Positions 1 to 10,745 of a DNA stretch of 64,000 bases are shown here, piece by piece. The notes below the pieces were generated by a model, which saw only the letters and a list, made by a program, of their open reading frames with translations, did no database searches and was not told where the DNA came from. Each line of letters opens with the position of its first letter. Within the stretch, counting starts at the first letter, position 1. The translations under genes and the position numbers were made by a program. Source of the stretch: Cristatella mucedo (Eukaryota > Bryozoa > Phylactolaemata > Cristatellidae); contig WPIO01000078.1 of NCBI GenBank assembly GCA_009760855.2, forward strand, positions 246,001 to 310,000. The letters are read 5' to 3'.

Positions 1-650
1 GACAACGCACTTGGCCGATTGCATGTAATTTTGTCGGTTAACCCGAAAGATTGTTTCCTATCATTTTAAATCAACGCTGCAGCTGTACAAAGCTTATTGT
101 GGAAATGGCAGCTGCATCGCAGTTTGATTATGCAAGGAGGCTGGCTGGCCCAAGATATCTGAACCGATAGTATGAGAACGCTCAAGAACAACGACAGGAA
201 ATTTGGTGGGTAAACCTGGAATGCTATTCTCCATAGTTTGAAATAAAAACCACAGTTGCGTAGATTATTTTATAGAAATAGCAGCTGCATTGCGGTTCAA
301 TTATTTATGGTTGCTATTTAAATTGGCTACTGGAGGCCATAGCATGAGAACGCGTGAGCGAAATCGCACGAAATCTATCGGTTAGCGTGTAACACCAGTT
401 TTTATATTTACAAATCAAAATCGCAGTTTCACGAAAGCTTTTGTAGAAATGGCAGGTTTATAGCAGTTTGAATTTGTAGTAAGGCTGGCTGGCGCGGGCC
501 ATTTTAGGCAGTAGCATGAGAACGGTCAAGCGAAATTGAATCAAATTTGGTGGGTAACGTCACGTAACGTCATTCTGCATTATTTGGACCAAAACCGCTA
601 CTTTCTCACGTTTATCATAGGAATAGCAACTGTACCGCAGTGTATCGTGG
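1..650. repeat. Satellite A, about 173-bp tandem repeat, 3.5 diverged units
   Basis: The motif RGAAATRGCAG recurs at about 101, 274, 445 and (as AGGAATAGCAA) 619, so the spacing is 173, 171 and 174 bp. A second anchor, ATGAGAACG, recurs about 172 bp apart near 171, 343 and 515. Units are clearly diverged by point changes. The array runs off the left window edge, so its full size is unknown. It does not obviously match the second satellite at 25.2-27.6 kb. Confidence 0.8.
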
Positions 651-1489
651 TTATTTTTGTGGGCCGTCTGTAACGAGCAAGTTTAATTCAAGCGACGGCA
701 CACAAGCTAAGACACCCAAACACAGTAGCAGGCTTCAAGAGACACGTTTACTCACATGGACGCTTGCAGTGACGCCAGCGCACGACCGCTCCACCCGGCG
801 TCCCCGTCGCAACTCAGTATCTGGGTCTGTTCTTGTCAAGTTCAAATGATGTACATTGGAGGAATCAGAATTTTCAGGTCGGCAGATGGGTGTAGGTTGG
901 GAACAGTGGTCCCGTACCCCCTCATGGCGTAGGAAATATTACCCGGAGAATAGGAACTGCTGTCTGTCCATTGTGGCTGGCAGCTGCTACATGTCCATTG
1001 GCTCTGCTAACGTTAGCGTAACTCTACAAGTCAGAACCAATAATATGATGACACGCACAAGTAAGCATTTAAGTGTGGCTAATTTTAGCGCATTGCCTCT
1101 ACTGCCAGGAAACGGCCCATCGACAGCGGGCCAAGCCGCCGCCTCGCTCAAGCGTCAACTGTCGGCAATGGGCTGCAGCCGAGTGCCGACCTGCAGCCAA
1201 ATTGCAGGACGAGGCGCACGAGGCTACATTTGACTGCTGAGAGCATTTCCTTTGTTTCCACACGCTCGAGAACTATAAACAAGCCTTAAGGTCACATGAT
1301 AGGCTTCGGCCAAAGCCGGGCACAGGTGGCCAACAAATGACAGCTGCACGCTGGGCCCCATTGGTGTGGGCGAGACGGCAGACTTGGCAAACGCGAAACC
1401 AGCGTTGCTTCAGAGGCAAAGCGCCATCTGCAGCGCCGTCCAGAAATAATTTACAGGCACACCTCGCGACTGCGGCTTCTAATTAGCAG
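651..1489. other. Unassigned spacer
   Basis: I see no gene, tRNA-like sequence or known repeat here. The open frames present (for example 856-1233) lack recognisable motifs and look like chance frames in moderately GC-rich DNA. Confidence 0.5.
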
Positions 1490-1876
1490 TGTACCCAGGC
1501 TAGGTTCGGTTGGCTGGGACAGGACGGCTGTAATGTGGTAAGAGTCACTGGCTAGGCCGGAGTCTGACCTATGGCTTGTGCGGTGACGAGCGGTCACCAG
1601 GGCTCTTGGGTAGGAGAAGTTGGCCGAGTAAATCATGGTGTGGGAGGCTCCCGGTCTCGCCGAATTATGCACCTGGATGGTTGCAGGCGTGCTCCGGCGA
1701 TACGGCCACGCACGCAAGGCGATGAGTTTATCAAGCACGATATTACTCACCATTCAATTGCATTTCTCTTTGCAGCAAATGTAAAGCGCCTAGAGAGATA
1801 TTGAGTTCTCTGAGGGCGCTTTATCAAGTGCATTATTATTATTATTATTACCCAAGGCCCGAGCGGAGCTGGATAG
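1490..1876 (+). repeat. Repeat R1, copy a (truncated, interrupted)
   Basis: Starts TGTACCCAGGCTAGGTTCGG, the same end as the copy at 2967 and the inverted copy ending at 30186. The sequence follows copy b through the GGGCTCTTGGGTAGGAG and TTATGCACCTGGATGG blocks. It is interrupted at about 1727 by a LINE 3' end and resumes at 1849 with TACCCAAGGCCCGAGCGG, then ends near 1876. The TG start would fit an LTR, but I could not find a paired end, primer site or retroviral-type protein beside it, so it is left unclassified. Confidence 0.7.
1728..1849 (+). mobile_element. LINE-B 3'-end insertion (severely 5'-truncated)
   Basis: About 122 bp matching the extreme 3' end of the LINE at 50.0-53.6 kb: ACCATTCAATTGCATTT, then a hairpin with stem AAAGCGCC/GGCGCTTT around TAGAGA/TCTCT, then a (ATT)n tail. 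The copy of R1 at 3209 reads straight across the site (GACGAGTACCCAAAGCC), which is the empty-site form. No target-site duplication longer than a base or so is visible. Confidence 0.85.
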
Positions 1877-1947
1877 CCTCCAAGATCGCATGTCTGCTAG
1901 CAAGCATTCACTTTATCAGTCGCTGCTAATGATTCCGACTGTTTCAA

Positions 1948-2955
1948 TGACAAAAATAGATGAGTGTCATCAGTAAAAAAGTGACAGCCAATTCAGTAGG
2001 GCCCCAATAATTTTTCTCAGTGGTTGAGCATAAATGGAGAACAGCGATGGGCCGAAACGGACCGTTGCGGGACTCAATTGGTGGTCTTGCCTCTGGTGGA
2101 TTAGACTTGCCATCCACACGACATGGATTGTAACAAGTAGGATTTGAACCAATTCAGTACCTCGCCCGCCAGAGTGATATATGTTCCTAATCGTTTGCGT
2201 AAGATATTGCTGCCAACAGTGTTAAAGGCAGCTGACGGGTCTACTAGGGCTTGGGCTGTGACATTACCGTCATGATTGCAGCATATAATGGTATTGGTTA
2301 TATGGAGGAGAGCCGTTTCAGTGGAGTAGTGTCGCTGGAATCCCGATTGAAATTTTTCTGAAAATTTATTCCTTTTAGTGTGCCCTACAAACTACTCAGC
2401 ACAAACCTTTCTCAGTATCTTTGAAATTAAACTGGGCTATATTGAGCTAGGATCTCGGAATCTGATCCTGGCTTTTTGAGTATAGGTCCAAACGATGACC
2501 GGTTCGGAGCATTTTGGTACTACCCCGTTAACAAGAGAAGCATTACAAATCTCAGTTATGGCTCAATCAATTTTACGTTTGTTCCCTGAGGAGATGTATT
2601 GGATCTTCAGACGACAAACTCTGTTTACAAGATTTTATTAAGATAGCCCACATCGTAGGCAGAAATCTCGGAAAATCTCTTAAGGAAGGTCACAGGTTTG
2701 ACTCAATATAACAACAATAGGTTTAGTTGGAGGAAGCTTTAGGGAGAAACAAACATGAACAATTTTGCCGAGAAAGAAAGACTTCTAAGAAAGTTTTTGA
2801 AATTAACGAAACTTGTCGGCTGAGCTCATAATATTTAGGGAGTGAGACCTCCCCGAGCTGGAAAGCAAATAGTTTAAATACTGGTAGGTCATAAATTCTG
2901 CTTTAAGTAGCTAACATTTGGCCCAAAAAGCTTCTTGGAAACCTCTAATTTTACC
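1948..2955 (-). mobile_element. Old LINE-A relic, reverse transcriptase part
   Basis: On the minus strand this parallels LINE-A positions of about 17.77 to 18.70 kb: blocks such as AAATGGAGAACAGC, CACACGACA(T/C)GGATTG and AAGGTCACAGGTTTGA are shared in the same order. Numerous substitutions and indels have removed every long reading frame. It lies between two R1 copies. It is an old, dead copy. Confidence 0.75.
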
Positions 2956-2966
2956 TGTAGTAGCTA

Positions 2967-3640
2967 TGTACCCAGGCTAGGTTCGGTTGGCTTGGACCGG
3001 GCAGCTATAATGAGAGTAAGGGTCACCGCCTAGGCCAGGGTCGGACCTACGGCATGACCGGATGTGCGGTGACGTGAGATCACCGGGGCTCTTGGGTAGG
3101 AGAAGTTGGCCGAGTAAGTCGTGGTGCTGGAGGCTCCCGGTCTCGCCGAGTTATGCACCTGGATGGTTGCATGCGTGCTCCGGCGATGCGGCCAAGCACG
3201 CAAGGCGACGAGTACCCAAAGCCCGAGCGGAGCTGGATAGCACGCTCGTTGTTGAGACTTGTATATTCCGCGTTCCCCATGTAGCGTGTTCGTGACCCCC
3301 GTGTGTTGGTGTCTTTCGGCGGAAGCTCTCGGCTGTTGTGGACGTCTGCTCCGTCTATCCCATAATACTCAGCTAGCCGGGTCTTGTACGGCGTATGCTT
3401 GTACTGGTGGAACGGAGGCTGGCGACGGTGTGACGGTGGAAGCCGACTGACCAACTAGCACGTTTGTTCGCGCTTGCTGCATCGTCTGGCGCCCCCATAG
3501 TGTAGTGTGTATAGAACCCTCCCAGTAGACTTGTTTAGTTCCCCTGCTGTTGTTAGCGCATGCGATTTTATAGAGAGGTTTAACCTGACTGCCGCTCGTC
3601 TTACCCTAGCTCAGCCGCATGGCGAGCGGCAGCGTGGCCG
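2967..3640 (+). repeat. Repeat R1, copy b (longest uninterrupted + strand copy)
   Basis: Begins TGTACCCAGGCTAGGTTCGG and continues for about 674 bp. It matches the inverted copy at 29431-30186 nearly end to end, including the shared far end CTCAGCC..GGCGAGCGGCAGCGTGGCC, beyond which the two copies diverge. That pair of boundaries defines the unit. It contains the uninterrupted version of the site where copy a carries a LINE tail. Both strands have open frames but none is recognisable as a protein. LTR of a retrotransposon is possible, but unproven. Confidence 0.7.
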
Positions 3641-4616
3641 GAGTAGGGCGGGGCTTGGCAGGAAATAGCCTCTAACTCCTGGAACTCGGCTACAGCTAGC
3701 GTTTCGGCGCAACAAGGTAGACCATTACAGGTCCTTAGAGCTTGCGTTAGCTGAGTGGAGAGCTTTATAGTATATAGGCTAACTAGTTAGCGAGGTTGGC
3801 AGCTGCTAGTACGTTTGGGATTGTCATGTGAGCCTGAGCGTGTCGGCCGGTCAGCCTTAAGTCAGCCTCTGCTTCGCTGAGTGAGTTAATGGTAGGTGTG
3901 GAGTCTTTGAAGCGCTTCCCTACCCCCAAAGCTCAGAGAGCAGCTGCCCTTTGTGATGCAAGGAAAATGGCAACCCAGCATTAGAATTTAACAAGCAAAC
4001 CAATCATTTGACACCAATTACACGCTCAAGATGGCTCGAGAGGCTTCTAGTTGTGGCCGATAAGAGTCGGTTCATTAATTGGTAGCAGTCGCTTTATTGT
4101 AGATTGTGCTGCCAAACTTACTTGAGCGGTGCTGCTCCAAATCGAGACCCACGCCGATAGATTTTAAGGGGTTCTATTTTTTCTTTAGATGTCGTATTTT
4201 CAGGTGACTTTGAGGTGGAGTGTCTTGAGCAAAGAGAAAAAGGCTTTTACAAGTTCTTAGAATTAAAAAAGTTCAAAGAGGTAGCGATGAATGAAATTTG
4301 AGTTTAAATTATAAGTAGGGGACTTGAAGGCTCATTTCATGAAACCTAGATTTGCCAACAATTGTACACAAAGTCCAAGTTTAGATTCCTACAAAGCTCC
4401 TGGCTACACCCGTGCAAGAGTCATAGCATACACTAAGAATTCGTCGGTAAATTTTTGAGGTACTTTCGGAATATAAGAAAAGATAAGTTAAACCATTCAT
4501 CACGTTTAGGTCTTGTAAAATAAGCTCCAGTTCCTCGTTGCCTAAGCAGTTTGCATACATGTGATGGCAATAGATCTGCATGCGGTACAGCTAAGAAGCA
4601 GTGGCAGTTTGCATCA
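3641..4616. other. Unassigned spacer
   Basis: Apparently unique sequence with no recognised gene, tRNA or repeat. The longest frames are short and have no motif. Confidence 0.5.
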
Positions 4617-5052
4617 TTGCATGTAATGCATCTCAGTCTGTAACTTCACGAAGCCACAAAGACTATGTGGGTGTTACGCAGGAGAGTTTTGTATAGCGCA
4701 CTCACAGCCTAATTGGCTTTCGGTACGCATTCGGTAGCCAATAGACTTCATCTCACGCAACAAAGAGGAGTATATGTTTGTTTTATTTATTTATATAGCG
4801 CCCCAAGAGAACTTAATCTCTATTCAGGCGCTTCACATATGCCTCAGGGCTCGAGCCAACGACCTCAGAATGACCTTGATCGGGGCGAGCACCTTAACCG
4901 CTGGACCAATCCAGCTCGGCGTGAGAAGCATAGCTGAGTTAGAAGATCACTAGAGTTAGTGAGTAGCACGGAAGTAGCAGCTCGCGACGGCTGGAAAGAA
5001 TTTGCCACGGTCGGCAGCAGGAGATTAGCTGTCCTTGCATAAGTCGTTAACT
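4617..5052 (-). mobile_element. LINE-A 3' fragment split by a SINE
   Basis: Reads as the 3' end of LINE-A on the minus strand: a TGCATGTAATGCAT tail region, then GTGGGTGTTACGCAGGAG and TAAT..GGCTTTCGGTACGC as at 16.79-16.88 kb. The match stops at CAACAAAGAG (4767) and resumes at GTGAGAAGCATAGC (4921), which are adjacent in the intact LINE-A. The right piece ends near 5052. Confidence 0.85.
4768..4920 (-). mobile_element. SINE-2, tRNA-derived, inserted in a LINE-A fragment
   Basis: A 153-bp insert, limits set by the LINE-A host sequence. Read on the minus strand it starts with a tRNA-like head: box-A-like TTGGTCCAGCGGTTAAGG and box-B-like GGCTCGAGCCC. Its 3' part is GCGCCTGAATAGAGATTAAG then TTCTCTTGGGGCGCTATATA and an (AAAT)n tail. 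That 3' hairpin has the same stem and core as the LINE-B 3' end, as expected if a LINE-B-type reverse transcriptase recognises both. Target-site duplication is not clear. Confidence 0.85.
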
Positions 5053-6639
5053 ACCGATTTTGCAAACTTAGATTGGTTCAATCTATAAATCCTTAGCAGT
5101 TGGTAGTTTTCATTTTTGAGCTCGCTGAAAAGCATGCATGTTCATGGATTCAGTTATAGCCATAGTCATAGTTAATATAGTTATGCGTCTGAAGTACTAA
5201 CACCGAATGGCTACGAAACAAGCGCAGAAAAAAAGCTACGGCTACAACTCCAGTCTACTACGCAGCCGCCCATTTCAGCATTTCTCCAAGCCCAATTGAT
5301 TTTTCGGGTTCAATTTTTACACGCAACTGTAAGCGATTAAAAGCCTTTCGCTCACCGGGAGAACTATTACTCGGCGGACCCACCTTGGTTCTCGTGTACT
5401 GTAACTTGCTAACTCTAGTGCGATACAACGTTGTGCTATTGCATGCTTGTCTTAGCGCTACAACTTGCTTTTCTTATCACCGACTTTTTCCATTGTTACT
5501 TAAATACGGTTGTAAAGGAACTGGATATATTAAATTCCATTCGAAGGCTCAAAAAACGTTCAAATATAATTATTATTGTAAGGGAGATGCATGAAGACCA
5601 AGCTTAGCAAGGCAAACAAGGCGACGTAAGCTTGGAGAGTTAGTTTGCCTCAATGAAAAAGCAGAGCTAGAGAGGGAGTGGGAAGTAGCTAAAGTGGCCA
5701 CTGTGACCTTGGATGTTATCTCAGAGGCCACTTCCTGCTCGCACGCAGAGTGCGGTACAAAGGCAAAGGTATCACGTTTGACGACACAGCCTTCCCTGCT
5801 ACGCAATGCAACGCTTGCGAATATGCTAACAATTACAACCAAACAATTTTCCCGAATCGAGGAGAGAAATTTCAGTGACGAATCCCGACTGAGATTTATC
5901 GAAATTCCTTTTCAATGTGTCTATACAAGTGTTAGGCACAACTTCGTCTAAATTCTTTGACAAAAAAGAAGGAAGCGTGAGCTGGTGACAGTTGGACCGT
6001 AACGAAATTCAAGCAGGCTTTGTCTCATGTATCCGTCAAACAATGGCGCATTCGAAAGACTTTGAGTGCCACAGAGAACGCCCTATGGCTGCTTGCGCTG
6101 CAAGTTCATGCTGCGCCTGTCACTATTGCCGTTATCGCGCGCTAGAGCTTGAGTGGCAGATTACAGTCGCAACAAGCATTACGCCTGGGATCTATCTTTG
6201 CCGCCGTCGCTGACAGCGTACGGTTCTGTAGAGCTGCAATTATTTAGCATCTTGCTAATGAAGGCTTTGCTGTTAGGGGTACCCTATACGACCAGCGTCT
6301 GGTCGTTAGCTCTGCCTCTCTCGTGCCTTCGTCTCACGCTTGCAGAGCACGAAGTGCTCTAAAACCAAGCACAGCCTGGCGTCCTTGCTAAGGCCATGTC
6401 AGTCAATGCGCGCAATAAAGTTAGAAGCAAGATCAGATCATATCAGAGGTAGATTTTGATACTCACTAACCTCGCTTTAAGGCTCAGAATTCCCTGGTAT
6501 TCTTACCGCCTACATAGGAACTAAGTGGCCGTTACAAGCACCGAAGTTTCGGTGACAGATAAAAATAAGGAAGGTACTAGAAACATGCTACAGTGCATTT
6601 GTAGTAGCTACGCCTTTGAAAGTCTTTTCTCATTTATTT
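5053..6639. other. Unassigned spacer
   Basis: No recognised gene or repeat. Short open frames (for example 5694-5951, 5992-6213, 6153-6362) lack recognisable domains. Confidence 0.5.
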
Positions 6640-6855
6640 GCAGCTCTTTGCAGGCATTGGTAATATAACGTCTGGAGCAAGGCATTCAGTTCTTACCTGT
6701 ATGCAGCGAAACATTGCTTCCAGTTCTTGTAGCAGGTGCGTGCGCGCAGCAGCTGCAAGCACGAGGTACCTGCCTAATGGGCAGCGTCTTAAATTCTTGG
6801 AGGAGAAACTCGATATTTCTGACCTGTCTCTGTACTCAGCTGGGTCAGATACATC
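6640..6855 (+). repeat. Repeat R3, partial third copy
   Basis: CAGCTCTTTGCAGGCAT recurs at about 61.70 kb, and GGAGAAACTCGATATTTCT / GACCTGTCTCTGTACT parallels GGAGAAACTCAATCTCTCT / GACCTGCATTCATACT at about 62.39 kb, in the same orientation. The middle is missing relative to the 61.7-63.1 kb copy. Confidence 0.55.
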
Positions 6856-6879
6856 AACCTGTACCGCTAAGTACTACAG

Positions 6880-6881
<2 letters not shown>

Positions 6882-6961
<80 letters not shown>

Positions 6962-7081
6962 TAGAGAAAGAAAGAGCGAGAGAGAGAGAGGGTATAGAGA
7001 AGGAAAGAGAGAAAGAAAGAGAGAGAGAGAAAGAGAGAGAGAAAGAAAGAGAGAGAGAGAGAGACACAGAGAGAGAGAGAC

Positions 7082-7174
<93 letters not shown>
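6882..7174. repeat. (GA)n microsatellite, about 290 bp
   Basis: Almost pure GA, with interruptions such as GGGTATAGAGAAAG near 6957 and 6990 and a few GACA units near 7063-7082. The 108- to 167-residue Arg-Glu or Ser-Leu frames across it are artefacts of the repeat. It directly follows the R3 fragment. Confidence 0.97.
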
Positions 7175-7175
<1 letters not shown>

Positions 7176-8371
7176 CGGCCTTCGAGGCACCATTTAAGGC
7201 TCCGAGTGTCTCCTTAGTGGCTTACATGCTTCCTGTGGGGATAGGATACCAGCTATAGAGAGCAGCTCTCGAGGACTACTCGGGTGGGGTTCACCTCTAG
7301 CTGAGAGCTTCGCGTTCAGTCTTCACTGAGGGCAGCGTAGGACCTAGGAGACTGCTATTGTAGTATTGTAGAGACATTTCGTGCGGCTCTGCTCCAGAGC
7401 TTTAGTTCCAATTTGGTCTTCTAGTTGGAGTTGGTCAAAGGCTTTAACGATCCTCTGGCTAAGAAACAGCTGGAAACTTACTCATTGCTATCAATGCTGC
7501 AGGCTGCTGAACGACCAACAATTGACACTCGTTTACCTATCGCAGCAAGTCGACAAAATACGATAGCATCAAGCGGCTGCTCTAGCCAGCGACGGAAGTG
7601 AAGCCGAAAGCCAAACGATGAGGCTGCGGTCTTTGACAGCGATTCAAGAGGTTTTTCGAGGGTGGCAAAACGGAAGTAAATTTCGAAGACACACGATAGA
7701 TATAAAAGTGATAGGCATATGCATGTTCTTCTATCACATTAATGCTATAAATTCTAATTCGATATTGTCGAGGCATCCTAAGGCAAGTAAATATCCCTGT
7801 ATAGAGACTTTAGATACGGTGTACAGACAGTTTGTAAACTGAATAGTTACACAATTTCATGATGCATAAGAACACAGATGCTATTTTACACCGAACCAGG
7901 AAATGCAGCGTGAACAATTTAGGTTTAAGCTACTTTCTAATTGTCTTCGAGTCGAGGGATTACGTAGTAACAATAACAATGAATATTTTGTGGCAAGCTC
8001 AGAGAACTAAATCTCTTTTGAGGCACTTAACAGATCCAATAAAGCAAGAGTGGCAATGACGAAGTGATTACGTTCACAGTGTCAGCACTGCCATAAGGAC
8101 AGAAAAGATTGTAAGCGCACTCAGCAAACGCTGCGAATAGCACGTGGACATTTGGCTTCTTTATAACTGACATCAAGACAGAGAACGTCGCGAAGTCAGT
8201 GTGGAGTGAGCTCGTGGCATACGTGAAAGCATACGGATAGCAGACCGCAGGTCTTCAAAGGATTTGAGGTTTTATACAGCTATTTAATGACTTGAGTCTG
8301 AAAAGAGCGCTATATGCTACCCAGGCCCGATTAGTAAATTACTTAGGTATGCTAGAGTATACTTAGGTATG
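7175..8371. other. Unassigned spacer with one faint LINE tail
   Basis: Mostly unrecognised. At about 7985-8045 the sequence TCAGAGAACTAAATCTCT followed by GAGGCACTT resembles a decayed LINE-B/SINE-2 3' hairpin read on the minus strand. No gene was recognised. Confidence 0.45.
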
Positions 8372-8690
8372 CAGGAGTAAAAGAATTAAGGGACCTAAAA
8401 GTGAGTCACGGAACCTTGAAGTCGATGCGCCGCTTGATTGGGAGCCAGCGCAGGTCGGTGAGCACAGTTATAATGAAGCAATAGGGACGCTCGCAACAGA
8501 AAAGCCTAGCTACCGACTAGTGGACCAGCTGTGAGCGCCTGATCGCACTCGCCTGACGATTCGGTAGGTAAAAGAAGTCAAGTCAAAATTTCGCGACATC
8601 AGAGATAAGCTTGGACGTGGTAATCCTGTGTAAGGCGACCTAAATTGCAATTTTGCGTGTCTAAAAGTAGGCAGACTTAAAGTGTACAAA
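8372..8690 (-). mobile_element. LINE-B relic, C-terminal coding part
   Basis: Minus-strand match to the 3' coding part of LINE-B at 50.53-50.84 kb: AAGGGACCTAAAAGTGAG, ACCTTGAAGTC, GCGCAGGTCGGTGAG and CAGCTG..CGCCTGATCGCA occur in order. Several indels break the reading frame. Confidence 0.8.
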
Positions 8691-10427
8691 ACAAGGCGAG
8701 TACTTAGTTAACTTAGTAGCCAACGAAGCATGCCTAGATTATTCAGTCCTAACCTACAAGCCTGACGGACCTCTTCGGCCTTAGCACGATTTTTAAGAGG
8801 ATGCCCTGCTGCCAACGGCAAATGATCAGTATTAGCGGCAGCAGGGAGTTTCCGGTCAGGTGAATCACACCTGAGCAGGCATTTGGAGGAGGCAACGACA
8901 GACAGAGCGGCTGCTGCAGTAGAGTGGCCCCAGGCGCGAGACGGCCGTGGGGAGAGAGGTACCTCTGTGACAGCCGCAAGCTTCGGCAGAAGACTTTCTT
9001 TTTTTAAAGCGACACACACGCCTGCTAGCTGCCGCATTGCAGCAACGCTTTCATTGACGTACGGGGTTCTCTCTGGCGGCTTGCACCAGCCCAACGAGAG
9101 GAGGCTAACCTACAAACAGGGTTCGCGGTCTCGGTAGGATGGGGCTCTATAGAACTAGGATCGAACTAAGTCTCGCAAAAACGCGGAGCTCTTAGAAGTC
9201 CTAGTCTGGACCGAGGCACCGTGAAAACTGGCGACGCCTGAACGTTCTGTCGCGGTTAGCGACTTGTAGGTGGGGCACCGATGCTCGAGCAGAGTGCCCC
9301 AGCATATTTAGTCCGTATCCGTACCGCAGAGAAGTCTATTTGACAGCAATTAAGACGTTCAACGACTGCCAAGATCTGGAGCTTAAATAAGCTCAAAATC
9401 TTGGCCACGTCCGGAAACACTGCTCCCAAGCAATTACAAGTCATCGGCTTTTATGCGGCCTCGGCCATAGATAGATCGTGCAATCATTTCCTAACCATTA
9501 CAATTCAGAACCCGTAAGTAATCGCTATCAGCCATAATCTTGCTAATTTAGCTCGGAGTCGTTTCAAGGCTTACAGCAGCAGCCCTCGCATGTAGTAACT
9601 CTGGTACCGCTCTCTTCCGAGAGATCAAATCTGTTCAAACGCCAAGGCTGCTGGAGCGAAACTCGTGCGTATTACACTGCTTCTGCTTTTCAGCGGCATT
9701 GGCCGCAGATTATCGCAAACCAGGTTCCTAACCATTACAATGCAGGAAGCACGAATAATGAATATTAATCGCATACATAACCAGGTAGATTCATCAGGTA
9801 CATCAATCATTACTGCAAAATACTTGTCTGTATATACGTGACGAACTGGATTTCTTTACGGATCTATCTCGGAAGCAACATCCATCGTGCAGAAAAACTA
9901 ATAAAAAATACGCGTGTTCAATTTGATTCAGTTTTGCATGCAGTAGCCTACCACTTGGAACATCTTGCGAATCCACTGCGATCTCGAGTCGCCAACTCCT
10001 CAGCCTCTAGTCATGTTAGCTTCCCTCGCATAACGTTGAAATATTTAAGATACTGATCGTACAGAAAATATGCACCAAAGGCTTAGGCTATAGGCTCTGC
10101 TAACTGGCGGTTCTGAGTGTCATTATACTTCATTCTTTAGTGTGTAGCACTAGTATGGCCACCTCTATACATCCGGTCCACAGGCTGGGTAGCGTGACCG
10201 AGTGACAAGTCTCCTGACTCCAATGGACAGCGCTTTATCCACAAACCACGACAATACAGCCCGGTCTTCGCACTCTGTATGGCTGTTGTGATGGAGGGAG
10301 GAATATTGCCCTACCTCGCCCAGACTCAAACAGCAACCCTTTTATTTCACGGATGAATGGTTGTACACCATCGAGCCATTATCCGTGCTGAAACCACTTG
10401 ACCACTGTCAGCAGCTTACACATTATA
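8691..10427. other. Unassigned spacer
   Basis: No recognised gene or repeat. Frames at 8708-9094 (minus) and 8883-9137 (plus) overlap each other and carry no motif. The phrase CCTAACCATTACAAT occurs twice, at about 9490 and 9727, perhaps a faint local duplication. Confidence 0.45.
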
Positions 10428-10745
10428 GTAATTATTCGTACAGCGCCCTTAGAGAAATGGATCTTTTTTATAAGCATTTTATATATGCTATAGACGAAGC
10501 AGAGAGTCCTGAGTTACTTCGTACTTCAATGGTTCCTCGGGGATGACCTTTGTAAGTTCATTTGAATACGGTGTGCGTATTCCACTGAGATACGACTTAA
10601 ATCATTGTAATGCAGTGCCAGCGATACCCAAGTGAGACGAGAGGCGCTCGAGAAGGCAGCAATGATTGATAATATATAGTGCTGCCGAAATATCACGCAA
10701 AACGAACAGAGAGACTTTACCCGATTCTGCATTCCTGGGAACGTA
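10428..10745 (-). mobile_element. LINE-B relic (tail piece plus reverse-transcriptase piece)
   Basis: The part at about 10565-10740 parallels LINE-B at 51.30-51.46 kb on the minus strand (CCACTGAGATA, GCAGTGCCAG, GAGACGAGAGGCGCTC, GCTGCCGAAA). Just left of it, ACAGCGCCCTTAGAGAAATG resembles the LINE-B 3' hairpin. Most of the element between these parts has been lost. Confidence 0.7.

Noticed and set aside
6638-7217. Arg-Glu and Ser-Leu rich frames over the GA repeat
   Set aside because: Simple translations of a (GA)n microsatellite.
8708-9137. Overlapping frames on both strands at 8.7-9.1 kb as a gene
   Set aside because: No motif, no paralogue in the window and no splice-site support.
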